DNA of 59,773 nucleotides, from NCBI RefSeq assembly GCF_007655305.1, contig NZ_VLOG01000018.1, forward strand, positions 5,432 to 65,204, written 5' to 3'. Of this stretch, positions 6,198 through 15,232 are shown piece by piece. The translations under genes and the position numbers were made by a program. The notes under the pieces are model-generated. The model worked only from the letters and a program-made list of their open reading frames with translations, searched no databases and was not told the origin of the DNA. Source of the DNA: Algoriphagus algorifonticola (lineage in GTDB: Bacteria > Bacteroidota > Bacteroidia > Cytophagales > Cyclobacteriaceae). Each line of letters begins with the position of its first letter. The stretch's first letter is position 1.

Positions 6198-8084
6198 TCA
6201 ATCTAAAATCACTTTTTCATTTTTAGGATACTTCACCTCATATTGAAATCCTAGTTTTTGTTGAGATCCAGGAGGAACTGTGATTTGCCAGGAAATGATT
6301 CCAGTATCGCTGTCTAATTTTCCGCCGGATAGTTCAATGGCAGATACAGATATGTTGGAGTTCACCGAAACAGGAATTTGATCCTTCACTTCTATACTGA
6401 TAGCTTGGGACTTATTATTTCTAAGGGTAATTTCATAACCCCTGGACTCGGTCACATTGGAACCAATGGTTCTTTTCTTGGTAAAGCTCTCCACTTTCTC
6501 CCTCTGCACAACAATGCTTCTATCCCTTCCCATCGATATAGCCAATGTATCTTCCAGAGCTCCGGCATTTAGGATAGATCTGCCGACAAAGCCATCTTCA
6601 AAATATAAATTGCTTTCACCTTCTAAGAAGCTATACTGACTCCAATCTGCCAGCTGAGCAATCAAGAACACATCCTTATCCAGCTTTGGAATGACCTTAT
6701 ACTGATAAGTTGCCGGGATATCATAATTTTTCAAATCAACTAAAGTCCGCTCTCCATTGGTTTTGATGGTGTAGGGTTCGTTTACGGTAATTTCTACAGT
6801 AGTTTGATTTTCTTGGAAGGTGGTTTGAAGATTGATAGAAGATGCAAGGCTTTTCTTGTAACTAGTAGCTCCTCTAACTGTGACTCCAGCTGTTCTTCCA
6901 TTTAGTTGTTCATTTATTCCACCTACCACTACCTCTTCCAACATCGTTGCTTCTTCTATCAAAGAAACATTTACTGTGGGCCGATTTGTAATAGGAACTT
7001 CTTGAGATTGAAAGCCAACAAATGAAAACATTAAGCTTCCGGCTCGAGGAGGAATGGTTAAATTATATCGCCCGTCCAAATCGGTAGAGGTACCAACAGT
7101 GCTGCCTTTGACCAATACACTCACTCCCGGAATAGGTTGTCCGTCGCTTGCACTCACTACCATCCCGCTGATAGTTCCATTAAAAGGCTGTGTATTTCTG
7201 GGTTGGAATACGGTTAATCGGGCATAATTCAAGTCCCAGCGATCGATCTGTGGCGCCACACCGCTCTGATTGGGATTCCCGTTGGAGAAACGCAATTTTA
7301 CTTGATTCCAATCCACCCCGGTATTTTGATATACCTCCGCTTTGTAATTGATGGCCATTGGCGAATTCACATTTTTGACACGCACATCGTATTTCGGATA
7401 CCATCCTGCATTGGCAACCAAATAATTGAACTCCAACTGCGCATTACCTGCAGATGGGGCCTTGACACGAACCCGGATTTCGCTTTTGGATTCTTGCTTA
7501 CTTTCCTGAATGGAGCGAATTTGATTTTCTAACTGCCTAATCTGTACTCTTTTCTCAGCCCTTTTCTGGTCCAAACTCATTTGTTCTGTTTTGATTTTCA
7601 TCAATTCGGTATCATAGAGTTCTAGTGCTTGTCTGAATTCGGCAGCTGTTGGGCCTCCCTGATTTCCGCGTAGATTTTTATTGGCATCCAGCAGACTGAT
7701 TTTTTCCTTTAAAACCTCCAGGCGGAGCGCATCCTGCTGCATGGAGATATCCAATTTGTTGATTTCTGCCTGCAATTTTTGAACAGTCTCACTTTGGTCT
7801 TTCTCTGACAAAAAATCCATTCGCTTATTTACCGCTTGAATGGTGAAGTTGCCAAAACCTTTGACTTGAATGCTTTTCTCTTCCAAATAGGGGGAGAGCC
7901 CTTTGATAATAATGAGGGATTCTCCTGCGGGAATGCTGGTCTGAGCCTTTTCAAAAACCTGAGCTCCATTTAAGAAAAGCGTGACCTCCTGGATTCGAGA
8001 TTCGATTTTTTTCTCGGGAAAACCTTGGGAAAAGGAATGAAAGATCAGAGAGAAATAAAGAAGGGTGAAAAATGAATACTTCAT
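6198..8084 (-). CDS. DUF4139 (MuiA-like) secreted protein with inserted CarboxypepD_reg domain
   Basis: Protein of 628 aa with a signal peptide (1-19). Order: DUF4140-like N-terminal strand domain (about 30-125), a coiled coil (about 95-200), the first part of DUF4139 (from RVKAPSAGNAQLEFNYLV, about 205-300), then an inserted carboxypeptidase-regulatory-like beta sandwich (about 303-378; GTISGMVVSASDGQPIPGV, DLDGRYNL, FVGFQSQEV). A short LEEVVVGG stretch like a TonB receptor plug start follows, then the rest of DUF4139 (about 430-625). MuiA-like proteins were named from a mucoidy phenotype; biochemistry is unknown. The insertion inside DUF4139 is the odd point. Followed by the DUF4328 gene with a 4-base gap. 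Confidence 0.85.
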   Translation of the reverse strand: MKYSFFTLLYFSLIFHSFSQGFPEKKIESRIQEVTLFLNGAQVFEKAQTSIPAGESLIIIKGLSPYLEEKSIQVKGFGNFTIQAVNKRMDFLSEKDQSETVQKLQAEINKLDISMQQDALRLEVLKEKISLLDANKNLRGNQGGPTAAEFRQALELYDTELMKIKTEQMSLDQKRAEKRVQIRQLENQIRSIQESKQESKSEIRVRVKAPSAGNAQLEFNYLVANAGWYPKYDVRVKNVNSPMAINYKAEVYQNTGVDWNQVKLRFSNGNPNQSGVAPQIDRWDLNYARLTVFQPRNTQPFNGTISGMVVSASDGQPIPGVSVLVKGSTVGTSTDLDGRYNLTIPPRAGSLMFSFVGFQSQEVPITNRPTVNVSLIEEATMLEEVVVGGINEQLNGRTAGVTVRGATSYKKSLASSINLQTTFQENQTTVEITVNEPYTIKTNGERTLVDLKNYDIPATYQYKVIPKLDKDVFLIAQLADWSQYSFLEGESNLYFEDGFVGRSILNAGALEDTLAISMGRDRSIVVQREKVESFTKKRTIGSNVTESRGYEITLRNNKSQAISIEVKDQIPVSVNSNISVSAIELSGGKLDSDTGIISWQITVPPGSQQKLGFQYEVKYPKNEKVILD

Positions 8085-8174
8085 AGCTTTTTAAATTTTA
8101 TGAAAAGAAATAAAAAAATCGTTCTCCCCAAAAGATCAATTGATAAAAATTCTGGTGACTGAAGCAGGGTTTCT

Positions 8175-8182
8175 TATTTTTG
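8175..8182 (+). promoter_or_regulatory. Candidate -7 box before uppP
   Basis: TATTTTTG matches the Bacteroidota -7 consensus TAnnTTTG and lies 21 bases before the uppP start codon. I see no good TTG -33 box at the expected distance, so this is a weak call. Confidence 0.3.
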
Positions 8183-8203
8183 CCCAAATTTTAATTATAA
8201 AGA

Positions 8204-8986
8204 ATGACTTTATTTCAATCCATTATTATCGCGATAGTCGAAGGCTTGACTGAATTTTTACCTGTTTCTTCCACCGGTCATATGATTTTAGCCTCTGCAG
8301 CCATGGGAATTCATGACGATGAGTTTGTGAAGACTTTCGAAGTTTTCATACAGCTAGGGGCAATTTTGGCCATTGCCTTAATGTATATCAAACGCTTTTT
8401 TCGATCGCTGACGATTTATTATAAATTACTGGCTGCATTTATTCCTACCGCGATTGTGGGTCTTTTGGCTTATGATTTTATCAAAGGCTACCTTTTCAAT
8501 CCTGTAGTAGTTTCTGTTTCCCTGATCTTGGGTGGGATTATTTTGATTTTCATTGATAAAAAAGTAGTAAGCCAAAAAGCCACTCACGTGGACGTGGAGG
8601 ATATTTCTTACAAAAACGCCTTCTTTATTGGCCTATTCCAGTGCCTATCCATGGTTCCGGGGACTTCCCGGGCTGCTGCCACGATCATTGGTGGAGTTTT
8701 CAATGGCTTGGATAAAAAGCAAGCAACGGAATTTTCCTTTTTACTAGCTGTGCCAACCATGATGGCTGCGGGAGGCTATGATTTGATCAAATCGGAATTG
8801 GTATTTACCCAAGCCCAAATTGTAATGTTGGCTGTGGGCTCAGGAGTAGCATTTATTGCTGCATGGATTGCGGTGAAGTTGTTTTTGAAATACGTTTCCA
8901 GCCATGGTTTCACTGCCTTCGGATGGTACAGAATTGCCTTGGGTGTACTTTTCCTGATCTTTATGTGGGGTACGGATTTAGGGTGA
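8204..8986 (+). CDS. uppP: Undecaprenyl-diphosphatase UppP
   Basis: Integral membrane phosphatase of 260 aa that converts undecaprenyl pyrophosphate to the monophosphate, recycling the lipid carrier for peptidoglycan and other envelope glycans; loss or excess changes bacitracin sensitivity. Both family motifs are present: EGLTEFLPVSSTGHM (residues 13-27, with catalytic Glu and Ser) and PGTSRAAATIIGG (about 152-164, with the key Arg). The length is normal and there are about eight membrane segments. It is monocistronic, ending before a strong palindrome at 9012-9044. Confidence 0.97.
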   Translation: MTLFQSIIIAIVEGLTEFLPVSSTGHMILASAAMGIHDDEFVKTFEVFIQLGAILAIALMYIKRFFRSLTIYYKLLAAFIPTAIVGLLAYDFIKGYLFNPVVVSVSLILGGIILIFIDKKVVSQKATHVDVEDISYKNAFFIGLFQCLSMVPGTSRAAATIIGGVFNGLDKKQATEFSFLLAVPTMMAAGGYDLIKSELVFTQAQIVMLAVGSGVAFIAAWIAVKLFLKYVSSHGFTAFGWYRIALGVLFLIFMWGTDLG

Positions 8987-9011
8987 TTTTCCTTCGGATT
9001 TTCACAAGAAA

Positions 9012-9050
9012 AGACCTTCCAGGTTTTCAAAACCTGGAAGGTCTGGTTTT
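9012..9050 (+). terminator. Perfect 33-base palindrome, terminator of uppP or REP-like repeat
   Basis: The arms AGACCTTCCAGGTTTT (9012-9027) and AAAACCTGGAAGGTCT (9029-9044) are perfectly complementary around a single C, followed by GGTTTTTT. This can end uppP transcription. The arm sequence resembles a repeat I recall from many Bacteroidota intergenic regions, so it may also be a dispersed REP-like palindrome. The remainder of the 294-base gap to 9281 shows nothing I recognise. Confidence 0.7.
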
Positions 9051-9280
9051 TTGGGCACACTATTGTCCTTTTTTCAAAGTCTAATTTGATTTCTGTTTTT
9101 TTTAAAAAAGGTCTAGATCCGCCCCTACATGGCCCGCTTCATTTTTGTCCTTTCGTATTCCGACTCTTTTTCTTCTTTTGAATCCAAAATATAAACCGCG
9201 AATCTGATCGATTTGGGCCGTTTTTCATTGTCCTCTGACTTGAGAAAAACACGTCCAATTTTTACTGAGCCGCTTGGTTT

Positions 9281-9526
9281 ATGTTGGATTCAAATTTGAA
9301 AGACATGAAGATCCTGGATTATTTAAAATACTTGGGGTTAGGTGCACCTTGGCAGATCATGCCTCCTTTTCTTGCGTTCCTTATTTCACTAGGATTTCTC
9401 TCATACCTATTCTTCAAAGCACATTTGGATCACAAACTTGATTGGAAGAAGCAGGAAGATGAAATGAAAAAGTGGGAATTCGAAGCTAATACGAATTTCA
9501 AGGGAAAAAGAAAACCGCCTTCCTAG
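9281..9526 (+). CDS. Small single-span membrane protein, hypothetical
   Basis: 81 aa from the ATG at 9281; an internal ATG at 9305 (MKILDYLKYLG) is an alternative start. It has one strong hydrophobic segment (about 28-48, MPPFLAFLISLGFLSYLFF) followed by a charged, lysine/glutamate-rich tail. No family is recognised. It ends three bases before the stop of the convergent gene at 9530-10003. The codon pattern and membrane layout make it a plausible real gene, but nothing else supports it. Confidence 0.5.
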   Translation: MLDSNLKDMKILDYLKYLGLGAPWQIMPPFLAFLISLGFLSYLFFKAHLDHKLDWKKQEDEMKKWEFEANTNFKGKRKPPS

Positions 9527-9529
9527 CTC

Positions 9530-10003
9530 TTATCTCAGCAGGTAATAAAACATCGCCCGGACAACTGCGTCCATGGGTTCAGCACCACTGGCCCAAGCAT
9601 GAAGCTGTTTCTTTGAGATGCCTGTCTCTTTAGCAATTTTGTCTAGGGAAATCCTTTGCTCACTCAACTTCCAACTTACTACCTGCCCCGTCATTTCTTC
9701 AGCAGGGATTTCCCTGTAGGGAATAGGTCGTGCGTATATCGAATGAAAAGGAAAGTACTTTTTGAAAAGCGTTTTAGCCAAATCTGACAGTTCTTTTCCT
9801 GATTTTTGGCCTCCATCTGGCAGCTTGCCTTGAGTCACTCGCACAGTCAACTCAAAGGGGTCAGCCTCCAAAATCCGAAACTGAATCTTTTCCAGGTCCT
9901 TTAGCTGATCAACCTCTTCTGCAAAATCGGCCAAGACCGACTGTTCTGCCCATTGTATGGCCAAATCGATTTTGCCGACTTTGATAAAAACTCTTGACTT
10001 CAT
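9530..10003 (-). CDS. Hypothetical protein with C-terminal helix-turn-helix
   Basis: Protein of 157 aa. The C-terminal part has a clear helix-turn-helix pattern, ISLDKIAKETGISKKQLHAW (about 118-137). The N-terminal 100 residues are of no recognised family; they contain the strands FRILEADPFELTVRVTQG and a basic helix. It is divergent from the type III methyltransferase gene, with 79 bases between the starts. It could therefore regulate the restriction system, but its composition is like the core genome and the link is speculative. Confidence 0.65.
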   Translation of the reverse strand: MKSRVFIKVGKIDLAIQWAEQSVLADFAEEVDQLKDLEKIQFRILEADPFELTVRVTQGKLPDGGQKSGKELSDLAKTLFKKYFPFHSIYARPIPYREIPAEEMTGQVVSWKLSEQRISLDKIAKETGISKKQLHAWASGAEPMDAVVRAMFYYLLR

Positions 10004-10082
10004 TTCCGCTGTTTCAAAAAAGAAAAGTAGTACTAAATTTTATTTTTTTCCTATTTTTACCCAAACCCATTTTTCAAAATAT

Positions 10083-11663
10083 ATGCCCACGCTGCACTGG
10101 ATAGGCAAGGAAAAAGTCATCAATCACCATCAGGAAGTGCCTTATCGGGTACTCGAGAAGCAATACGAGTTCAACACGGAATCGGGCTCCTCCGAAAACA
10201 AAATCATCCAAGGAGACAACCTCGAAGCACTCAAAAGTCTACTGCCCGAGTATGAAGGCCGCATCAACTGCATCTACATCGATCCGCCCTACAACACCGG
10301 CAATGAAAATTGGGTCTATAACGACAATGTCAACCACCCCAAAATCAAAAAATGGCTGGGCGAGACCGTAGGCAAGGAGGGGGAAGACCTCAGCCGACAT
10401 GATAAGTGGCTCTGCATGATGTATCCCCGACTTAAGCTATTGCATAAGCTGCTGGCTAAGGAGGGTTCATTTTGGCTATCAATTGATGATAATTCAGTAG
10501 TATTCGCAAGAACAATCCTTGATGAAATTTTTGGGCCGTCGAAGTTTATTGCTACTAATGTTTGGCAAAAAAGATATTCACGGGAGAATAGAGGATCAAT
10601 AGGTGATTCTCATGAATATATTTTAGTTTATTCAAAAAACCCTGAAGCATTCAAAATGCTCCGGAACAAAGTTCCTATTGACGAAAAACAAAAAAAACTT
10701 TATAAGAATCCGGATAATGATCCTAAAGGACCTTGGCAATCAGTTTCATTAACAGCTCAGGGATATAGACCTAACCAAATGTATTCTATCGAAGGTCCAG
10801 ATGGTAAACTCCATTTCCCACCTGAAGGAAGATGCTGGGGAATTCTTGAAGAAAACTATTTCCAACTAAGAAAAGCCAATAAAATTACTTTTGGGCAAAA
10901 CGGAAAAGGTGTTCCCAGGTTGAAAATGTATTTAGAGGATGCAGAAGGATTAGTTCCATGGACTTGGTGGCCACATGAAGATGTTGGCCATACAGATGAA
11001 GCCAAAAAAGAAATGCATTTGTTTTTTGAAAAGGATGGAGCCTTTGACACGCCAAAACCAGTAAGGCTTATCAGGCGAGTTTTAGAAATAGCTACATCAA
11101 AAAACTCCATTATCCTCGACTCCTTCGCCGGTTCGGGAACCACTGCCCATGCCGTTCTGAATCTGAACAAAGAAGACGGAGGCAATCGGAAGTTTATTCT
11201 AATAGAGATGGAGGACTATGCGGACTCCATCACCGCTGAGCGGGTACGGCGGGTCATCCAAGGCTATGGCAGCGGCAGCAAGGCGGTAGAAGGTACTGGA
11301 GGAGATTTTGGCTTTTATGCCCTAGGCCCAGCGCTCTTCGATACCGAGGGAAATCTCAATGAAGCTGTGCCGATTTCTGAAATATTATCCTACATCTGGT
11401 ACTCCGAGACCCGGACGAAGTGGACTCCACCCGTCGATCATGCAGATCGCTACTACCTCGGGAGTTTGGAAAATACGGCCTACTACTTCATCTACGATCC
11501 GGACAGGCTGACTACGCTGGACTTTGAGTCACTATCAGCTTGGTTCACGCAGCCCGCCGAGCAGTACATCTGCTATGCGGACAATTGCCTCCTACCCGAG
11601 GCGCTGATGCAGAAGCACCGCATCATTTTTAAGAAAATTCCACGAGACATTACCCGTTTTTAA
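10083..11663 (+). CDS. Type III restriction-modification methyltransferase (Mod)
   Basis: 526-aa DNA methyltransferase of the beta class, probably adenine-N6. The start is the ATG at 10083 (MPTLHWIGKEKV, a common Mod opening); a longer reading overlaps the divergent gene. Catalytic motif IV, DPPYNTGN, is at residues 67-74, and SAM-binding motif I, DSFAGSGTT, is at about 346, the order expected for type III Mod proteins. The part between (bases about 10455-11105) is visibly AT-richer than both flanks and corresponds to the target-recognition region, suggesting swapping of specificity. The res gene begins 2 bases after the stop. Mod both protects host DNA and gives the nuclease its site. Confidence 0.93.
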   Translation: MPTLHWIGKEKVINHHQEVPYRVLEKQYEFNTESGSSENKIIQGDNLEALKSLLPEYEGRINCIYIDPPYNTGNENWVYNDNVNHPKIKKWLGETVGKEGEDLSRHDKWLCMMYPRLKLLHKLLAKEGSFWLSIDDNSVVFARTILDEIFGPSKFIATNVWQKRYSRENRGSIGDSHEYILVYSKNPEAFKMLRNKVPIDEKQKKLYKNPDNDPKGPWQSVSLTAQGYRPNQMYSIEGPDGKLHFPPEGRCWGILEENYFQLRKANKITFGQNGKGVPRLKMYLEDAEGLVPWTWWPHEDVGHTDEAKKEMHLFFEKDGAFDTPKPVRLIRRVLEIATSKNSIILDSFAGSGTTAHAVLNLNKEDGGNRKFILIEMEDYADSITAERVRRVIQGYGSGSKAVEGTGGDFGFYALGPALFDTEGNLNEAVPISEILSYIWYSETRTKWTPPVDHADRYYLGSLENTAYYFIYDPDRLTTLDFESLSAWFTQPAEQYICYADNCLLPEALMQKHRIIFKKIPRDITRF

Positions 11664-11665
11664 GC

Positions 11666-14308
11666 ATGGAACTCAAGCCCTACCAACAGCAAGTCATCGC
11701 CGATCTTCAGTCTTTTTTGGATTCCATCCAAGTCCACAAGGATATCCGAAAGGCATTTGATACCTATACGGAAGAAAAATGGGGACTCTACAATCCGCTG
11801 GACGGGACAGGAATGCCCTCGTACAAGCATACCATTCCCCACGCCGCCAACGTCTGCATCAAGGTACCGACGGCAGGAGGAAAGACATTTATAGCGGTCA
11901 ATGCGCTTCGGACGATTTTCGATGCATTCGATACTTTGCATCCCAAAGCGGTGGTGTGGCTCGTTCCTTGGAGTAACCTTCTCGATCAGACAGTCAACAA
12001 TCTCAGCAATCCAGACCATCCTTACCGACAAAAGCTCAATGCTCTTTTCAATCATCGGGTGCAGGTATATGAAAAAAAGGACTTGCTTCAAGGCTCCAAT
12101 TTTAATCCGACAGTAGTTTCTGAGCAGTTGACCATCGTGGTAATGAGCTTTGCCTCGCTTCGTGCACGCAAAAAGGAAGACAAAAAGGTTTATCAGGAAA
12201 ACGGCCAGTTGGCTACGTTTGCAGCACAGTATAAAGATGATTCCCATCTCCTGCCCGATACTGACGAGACCGCCCTCATCAATGTGATCCGCAGCCTAAA
12301 TCCGGTAGTGGTCGTGGATGAAAGCCACAATGCCGAGTCCGAACTCAGCGTGGACATGCTGAAAAATCTCAATCCCAGCTTTGTCCTTGACTTGACAGCA
12401 ACGCCGAAGAACAATTCCAATATTGTTAGTTTGGTACCTGCCATTTCCCTGAAAAAAGAACACATGGTCAAGCTGCCGGTCATTGTCTATAACCATCCTG
12501 ACAAGACGGAGGTGATCAGTTCGGCCTTGCATCTTCGACAGAAATTAGAAGGCTTAGCTATCGAACAGCGAAAAGCTGGAGGAAAATACATCCGACCGAT
12601 TGTGCTCTTTCAAGCACAACCCCGTACTTCGGAGGACAATACCACTTTTGAAAAGTTGAAAGCGCAATTGGTTAGTTTGGGAATTGCAGATGAAGAAATA
12701 AAGATCAAAACTGCTGAAAAGGACGAATTGAAAGGGATAGACCTGATGTCTGAGACTTGTCCTGTTCGGTACATCATCACAATCAATGCTTTGAAGGAGG
12801 GCTGGGATTGTCCCTTTGCCTACATTTTGGCTTCACTCGCAGACAAGTCTTCGGCGGTGGATGTGGAGCAGATATTGGGTAGGGTACTTCGACAGCCTTA
12901 CGTGATGAAGCATGCCCATGCCTTGCTCAACATATCCTATGTGTTGACTGCTTCGGCCAAGTTTCACGATACCCTTCAAAATATCGTCAAAGGGCTGCAA
13001 GCCTCGGGCTTCAGTGACAAGGACTATCGCAAGCAGGATGTGATGCCTGAGTTAGTGAAAACACAGGTGATCCAAAAACCCTTGGAAAACTTTCTGTTTC
13101 CTGAAGATTCAGCATCAACAGAAGAGGAATCTATTGATGTCAACCGAATTCAATTTATTTCAGGAGAGGTTCAAGACAGTGCCCAGCCTGCTTTTCATTC
13201 GGTTCGCGAGATTGAAAAAATGGCGACAGAAGAAACGGCACTTTTAGATCAAGAAATTCAAAAACTTAAGGGGGACTATTCAGACCTTCCTTTATTGGCA
13301 GATATGGGAGAAAAAATCAAAACCGCCCAGATAAGAGAAGCATTTTTAGAAAATGTATCCACGCTTCAGCTTCCTCAATTTCATTTAAAAGTGACAGCGA
13401 ATGCACTTTTTGGAATTGGAGAACAGGTATTACTCAATCAGGAATCCTTATTGAAGGATTTCAAGCTGAGCAAATACGACACGCTGATTGATTTTGAGCA
13501 AATTCAATCAGATCTTTATAAGGTTGATATTCAGGAGGCGAAGAAAAATGAATATACCCCTAGCTTCATGAAAATAGAGGATCTTCAAATCAAGGATCCA
13601 TTAGTCGATTACATTTTAGCCAGACCAAAGGAGAAGCAAATCCAAGAGATCGCGTATCAATTGATGTGCACTATAGGGAATTTATATCCGATTCCCGAAC
13701 AGGAGATCAAGCTGTATCTCCAGCGAATCTTGGAGGGGATGACCCAAGAACAGCTGCGGGATATTTTAGTGAGGAGACTGTCCTATTCGGATCGGATCAA
13801 AGCAAAGATTAAGTTGCATGCTGATAAATACGCCGAGGAGCAGTTTGAAAAACAGGTAACTGTAGGAAAAATAGAAACAATCCCATCTTGGAAATTTCCT
13901 GAAAGACTTATTCCAGGCAAGCCCGGCCCTTCTATAGCCAAATCCCTTTACGATACCGAAGGCGCAATGAATGGATTTGAGATTAAAGTAATTTCAGAAA
14001 TTGCCGGGATGCCTAACGTGCGATTTTGGCACCGCAACCAAGTCAAAGGTCGAGGCTTTTCGATCAATGGATTTAAGTCAAATCATTATCCAGATTTCAT
14101 TATTTACACGGAATCGGGGAAGGTTATTGTCTTGGAGACTAAAGGAGATGATCGGGACAATAGCGATAGTGAAGCTAAATGTAGATTGGGTAAAAAATGG
14201 GCAGAATTGGCAGGAAAGCAATATCTCTACATGATGGTTTTTGATCAACGGGAAGTGGCTGGGGCGTACTCTTTTGATCAAGCTAAGGGATTGATTAGGG
14301 AGATGTAA
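11666..14308 (+). CDS. Type III restriction enzyme Res subunit (helicase-nuclease)
   Basis: 880-aa ATP-dependent restriction subunit. It has Walker A VPTAGGKTF (67-75), DExH box VVDESHNAE (about 216), helicase motif VI region VEQILGRVLRQPYV (about 410), and at the C-terminus a PD-(D/E)xK nuclease core: YPDFII (about 808) and VLETKGDD (about 822-829). All key residues are present, so it looks intact. It forms a complex with the Mod encoded just upstream and cuts DNA between convergent unmodified sites. The first third is GC-richer than the second half, again suggesting a mosaic gene. Three small genes follow after 95 bases. Confidence 0.93.
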   Translation: MELKPYQQQVIADLQSFLDSIQVHKDIRKAFDTYTEEKWGLYNPLDGTGMPSYKHTIPHAANVCIKVPTAGGKTFIAVNALRTIFDAFDTLHPKAVVWLVPWSNLLDQTVNNLSNPDHPYRQKLNALFNHRVQVYEKKDLLQGSNFNPTVVSEQLTIVVMSFASLRARKKEDKKVYQENGQLATFAAQYKDDSHLLPDTDETALINVIRSLNPVVVVDESHNAESELSVDMLKNLNPSFVLDLTATPKNNSNIVSLVPAISLKKEHMVKLPVIVYNHPDKTEVISSALHLRQKLEGLAIEQRKAGGKYIRPIVLFQAQPRTSEDNTTFEKLKAQLVSLGIADEEIKIKTAEKDELKGIDLMSETCPVRYIITINALKEGWDCPFAYILASLADKSSAVDVEQILGRVLRQPYVMKHAHALLNISYVLTASAKFHDTLQNIVKGLQASGFSDKDYRKQDVMPELVKTQVIQKPLENFLFPEDSASTEEESIDVNRIQFISGEVQDSAQPAFHSVREIEKMATEETALLDQEIQKLKGDYSDLPLLADMGEKIKTAQIREAFLENVSTLQLPQFHLKVTANALFGIGEQVLLNQESLLKDFKLSKYDTLIDFEQIQSDLYKVDIQEAKKNEYTPSFMKIEDLQIKDPLVDYILARPKEKQIQEIAYQLMCTIGNLYPIPEQEIKLYLQRILEGMTQEQLRDILVRRLSYSDRIKAKIKLHADKYAEEQFEKQVTVGKIETIPSWKFPERLIPGKPGPSIAKSLYDTEGAMNGFEIKVISEIAGMPNVRFWHRNQVKGRGFSINGFKSNHYPDFIIYTESGKVIVLETKGDDRDNSDSEAKCRLGKKWAELAGKQYLYMMVFDQREVAGAYSFDQAKGLIREM

Positions 14309-14403
14309 GAGATTGTTAAAGTTAGAAACCTTTTAGAATTTGGAATAGTTTTTAATGTATAGATTATAAAAATATTCTTTAACTTAAGATCAATTTTTAA
14401 TTT

Positions 14404-14745
14404 ATGGGAAAGCAAAATAAAATCAAATTCAAATACATATTCGAGGATGATTATAATCCAAAGTATGTAAATGGAGCATTTGGGGGAATTAGTCCCCAAG
14501 GTGAGATTGTGATCAATTTTTATTTGGAAAGGGTGGCCTTACCTCGTTCTCAAACTTATACATTCAAAGAAGGGATGGTTTTGAGTGAACTCACTGAAGA
14601 ACGGGAACCCGGTGACCATGATACTAGTGTTGTAAGATTTGTCGAAAACGGAATAGTGTTAAACCTTGCTCATGCAGAAGATATCCATAGATGGCTAGGG
14701 GAACACATTAAAAATTTAAAATCTAATCAGAAGAAAAATGTCTGA
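14404..14745 (+). CDS. Small protein of unknown function, first gene of post-R-M cassette
   Basis: 113 aa with no signal peptide or membrane segment. The core YVNGAFGGISPQGEIVINFY, then VVRFVENGIVLNLAHAEDIH and a final RWLGEHIKNL helix, gives a beta-rich fold resembling DUF3467 by layout. I am not confident of that family. The AT-rich composition matches its two downstream neighbours. It overlaps the next gene by 8 bases (ATG at 14738), so the three are almost certainly co-translated. Confidence 0.75.
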   Translation: MGKQNKIKFKYIFEDDYNPKYVNGAFGGISPQGEIVINFYLERVALPRSQTYTFKEGMVLSELTEEREPGDHDTSVVRFVENGIVLNLAHAEDIHRWLGEHIKNLKSNQKKNV

Positions 14746-15232
14746 AGTACTCGATTCTTACTACGCAACAAGTCAAAAGACAAAGAGAATTCCAGGTCAA
14801 AATATTTGGTCTATGACATCTTTGGCTCAACCTAGATTAGATTCCGGGTTTCTTCTTGTGATACATTCCAATGATTCTTCTCATGTTAGTCATGATTTAA
14901 GATCAAATATTCAAAAATTAGAAGGATTCAAAAATTTAGGATTCGATTGGAATGGAAATAAGGCGGAACCTTTTTCTGAAGACTTGATTGAAAAAGCTAA
15001 ATCAGTTCTATTTACTTTAAATGTACAGCCAGAGGTATTTCCAACTGCGAGAAAAAGTATTCAATTCGAATACGAGAAAGAAAATGGTGATTATTTGGAA
15101 TTCGAAATTTTTGAGGATTCTGCTAAGTTTCTTCAGGTAATTAATGAAATAGAATCTTCGAACAAAATAGATTGTTCTAATATTTTTTATAAGGTAAATG
15201 AATTTTATGGAGAAGGATTTTATCAAAGATGA
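14738..15232 (+). CDS. Unknown protein, second gene of post-R-M cassette
   Basis: 164 aa, soluble, acidic. The N-terminal 60 residues show no pattern. Residues about 65-150 (FKNLGFDWNGNKAEPFSEDL, then VFPTARKSIQFEYEKENGDY, then LEFEIFEDS) follow a pattern I recall from unnamed accessory-genome proteins with a conserved gWdGy...P...i motif, a VxPTxxgxixxEw strand and leieI strand. No function is known to me. It overlaps both neighbours, by 8 bases upstream and by 35 bases downstream if the next start is 15198. Confidence 0.72.
   Translation: MSEVLDSYYATSQKTKRIPGQNIWSMTSLAQPRLDSGFLLVIHSNDSSHVSHDLRSNIQKLEGFKNLGFDWNGNKAEPFSEDLIEKAKSVLFTLNVQPEVFPTARKSIQFEYEKENGDYLEFEIFEDSAKFLQVINEIESSNKIDCSNIFYKVNEFYGEGFYQR

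Noticed and set aside
11660..12247. 195-aa open frame on the minus strand inside res
   Set aside because: It lies wholly opposite the conserved helicase part of res and its translation has no domain-like pattern; a shadow frame.
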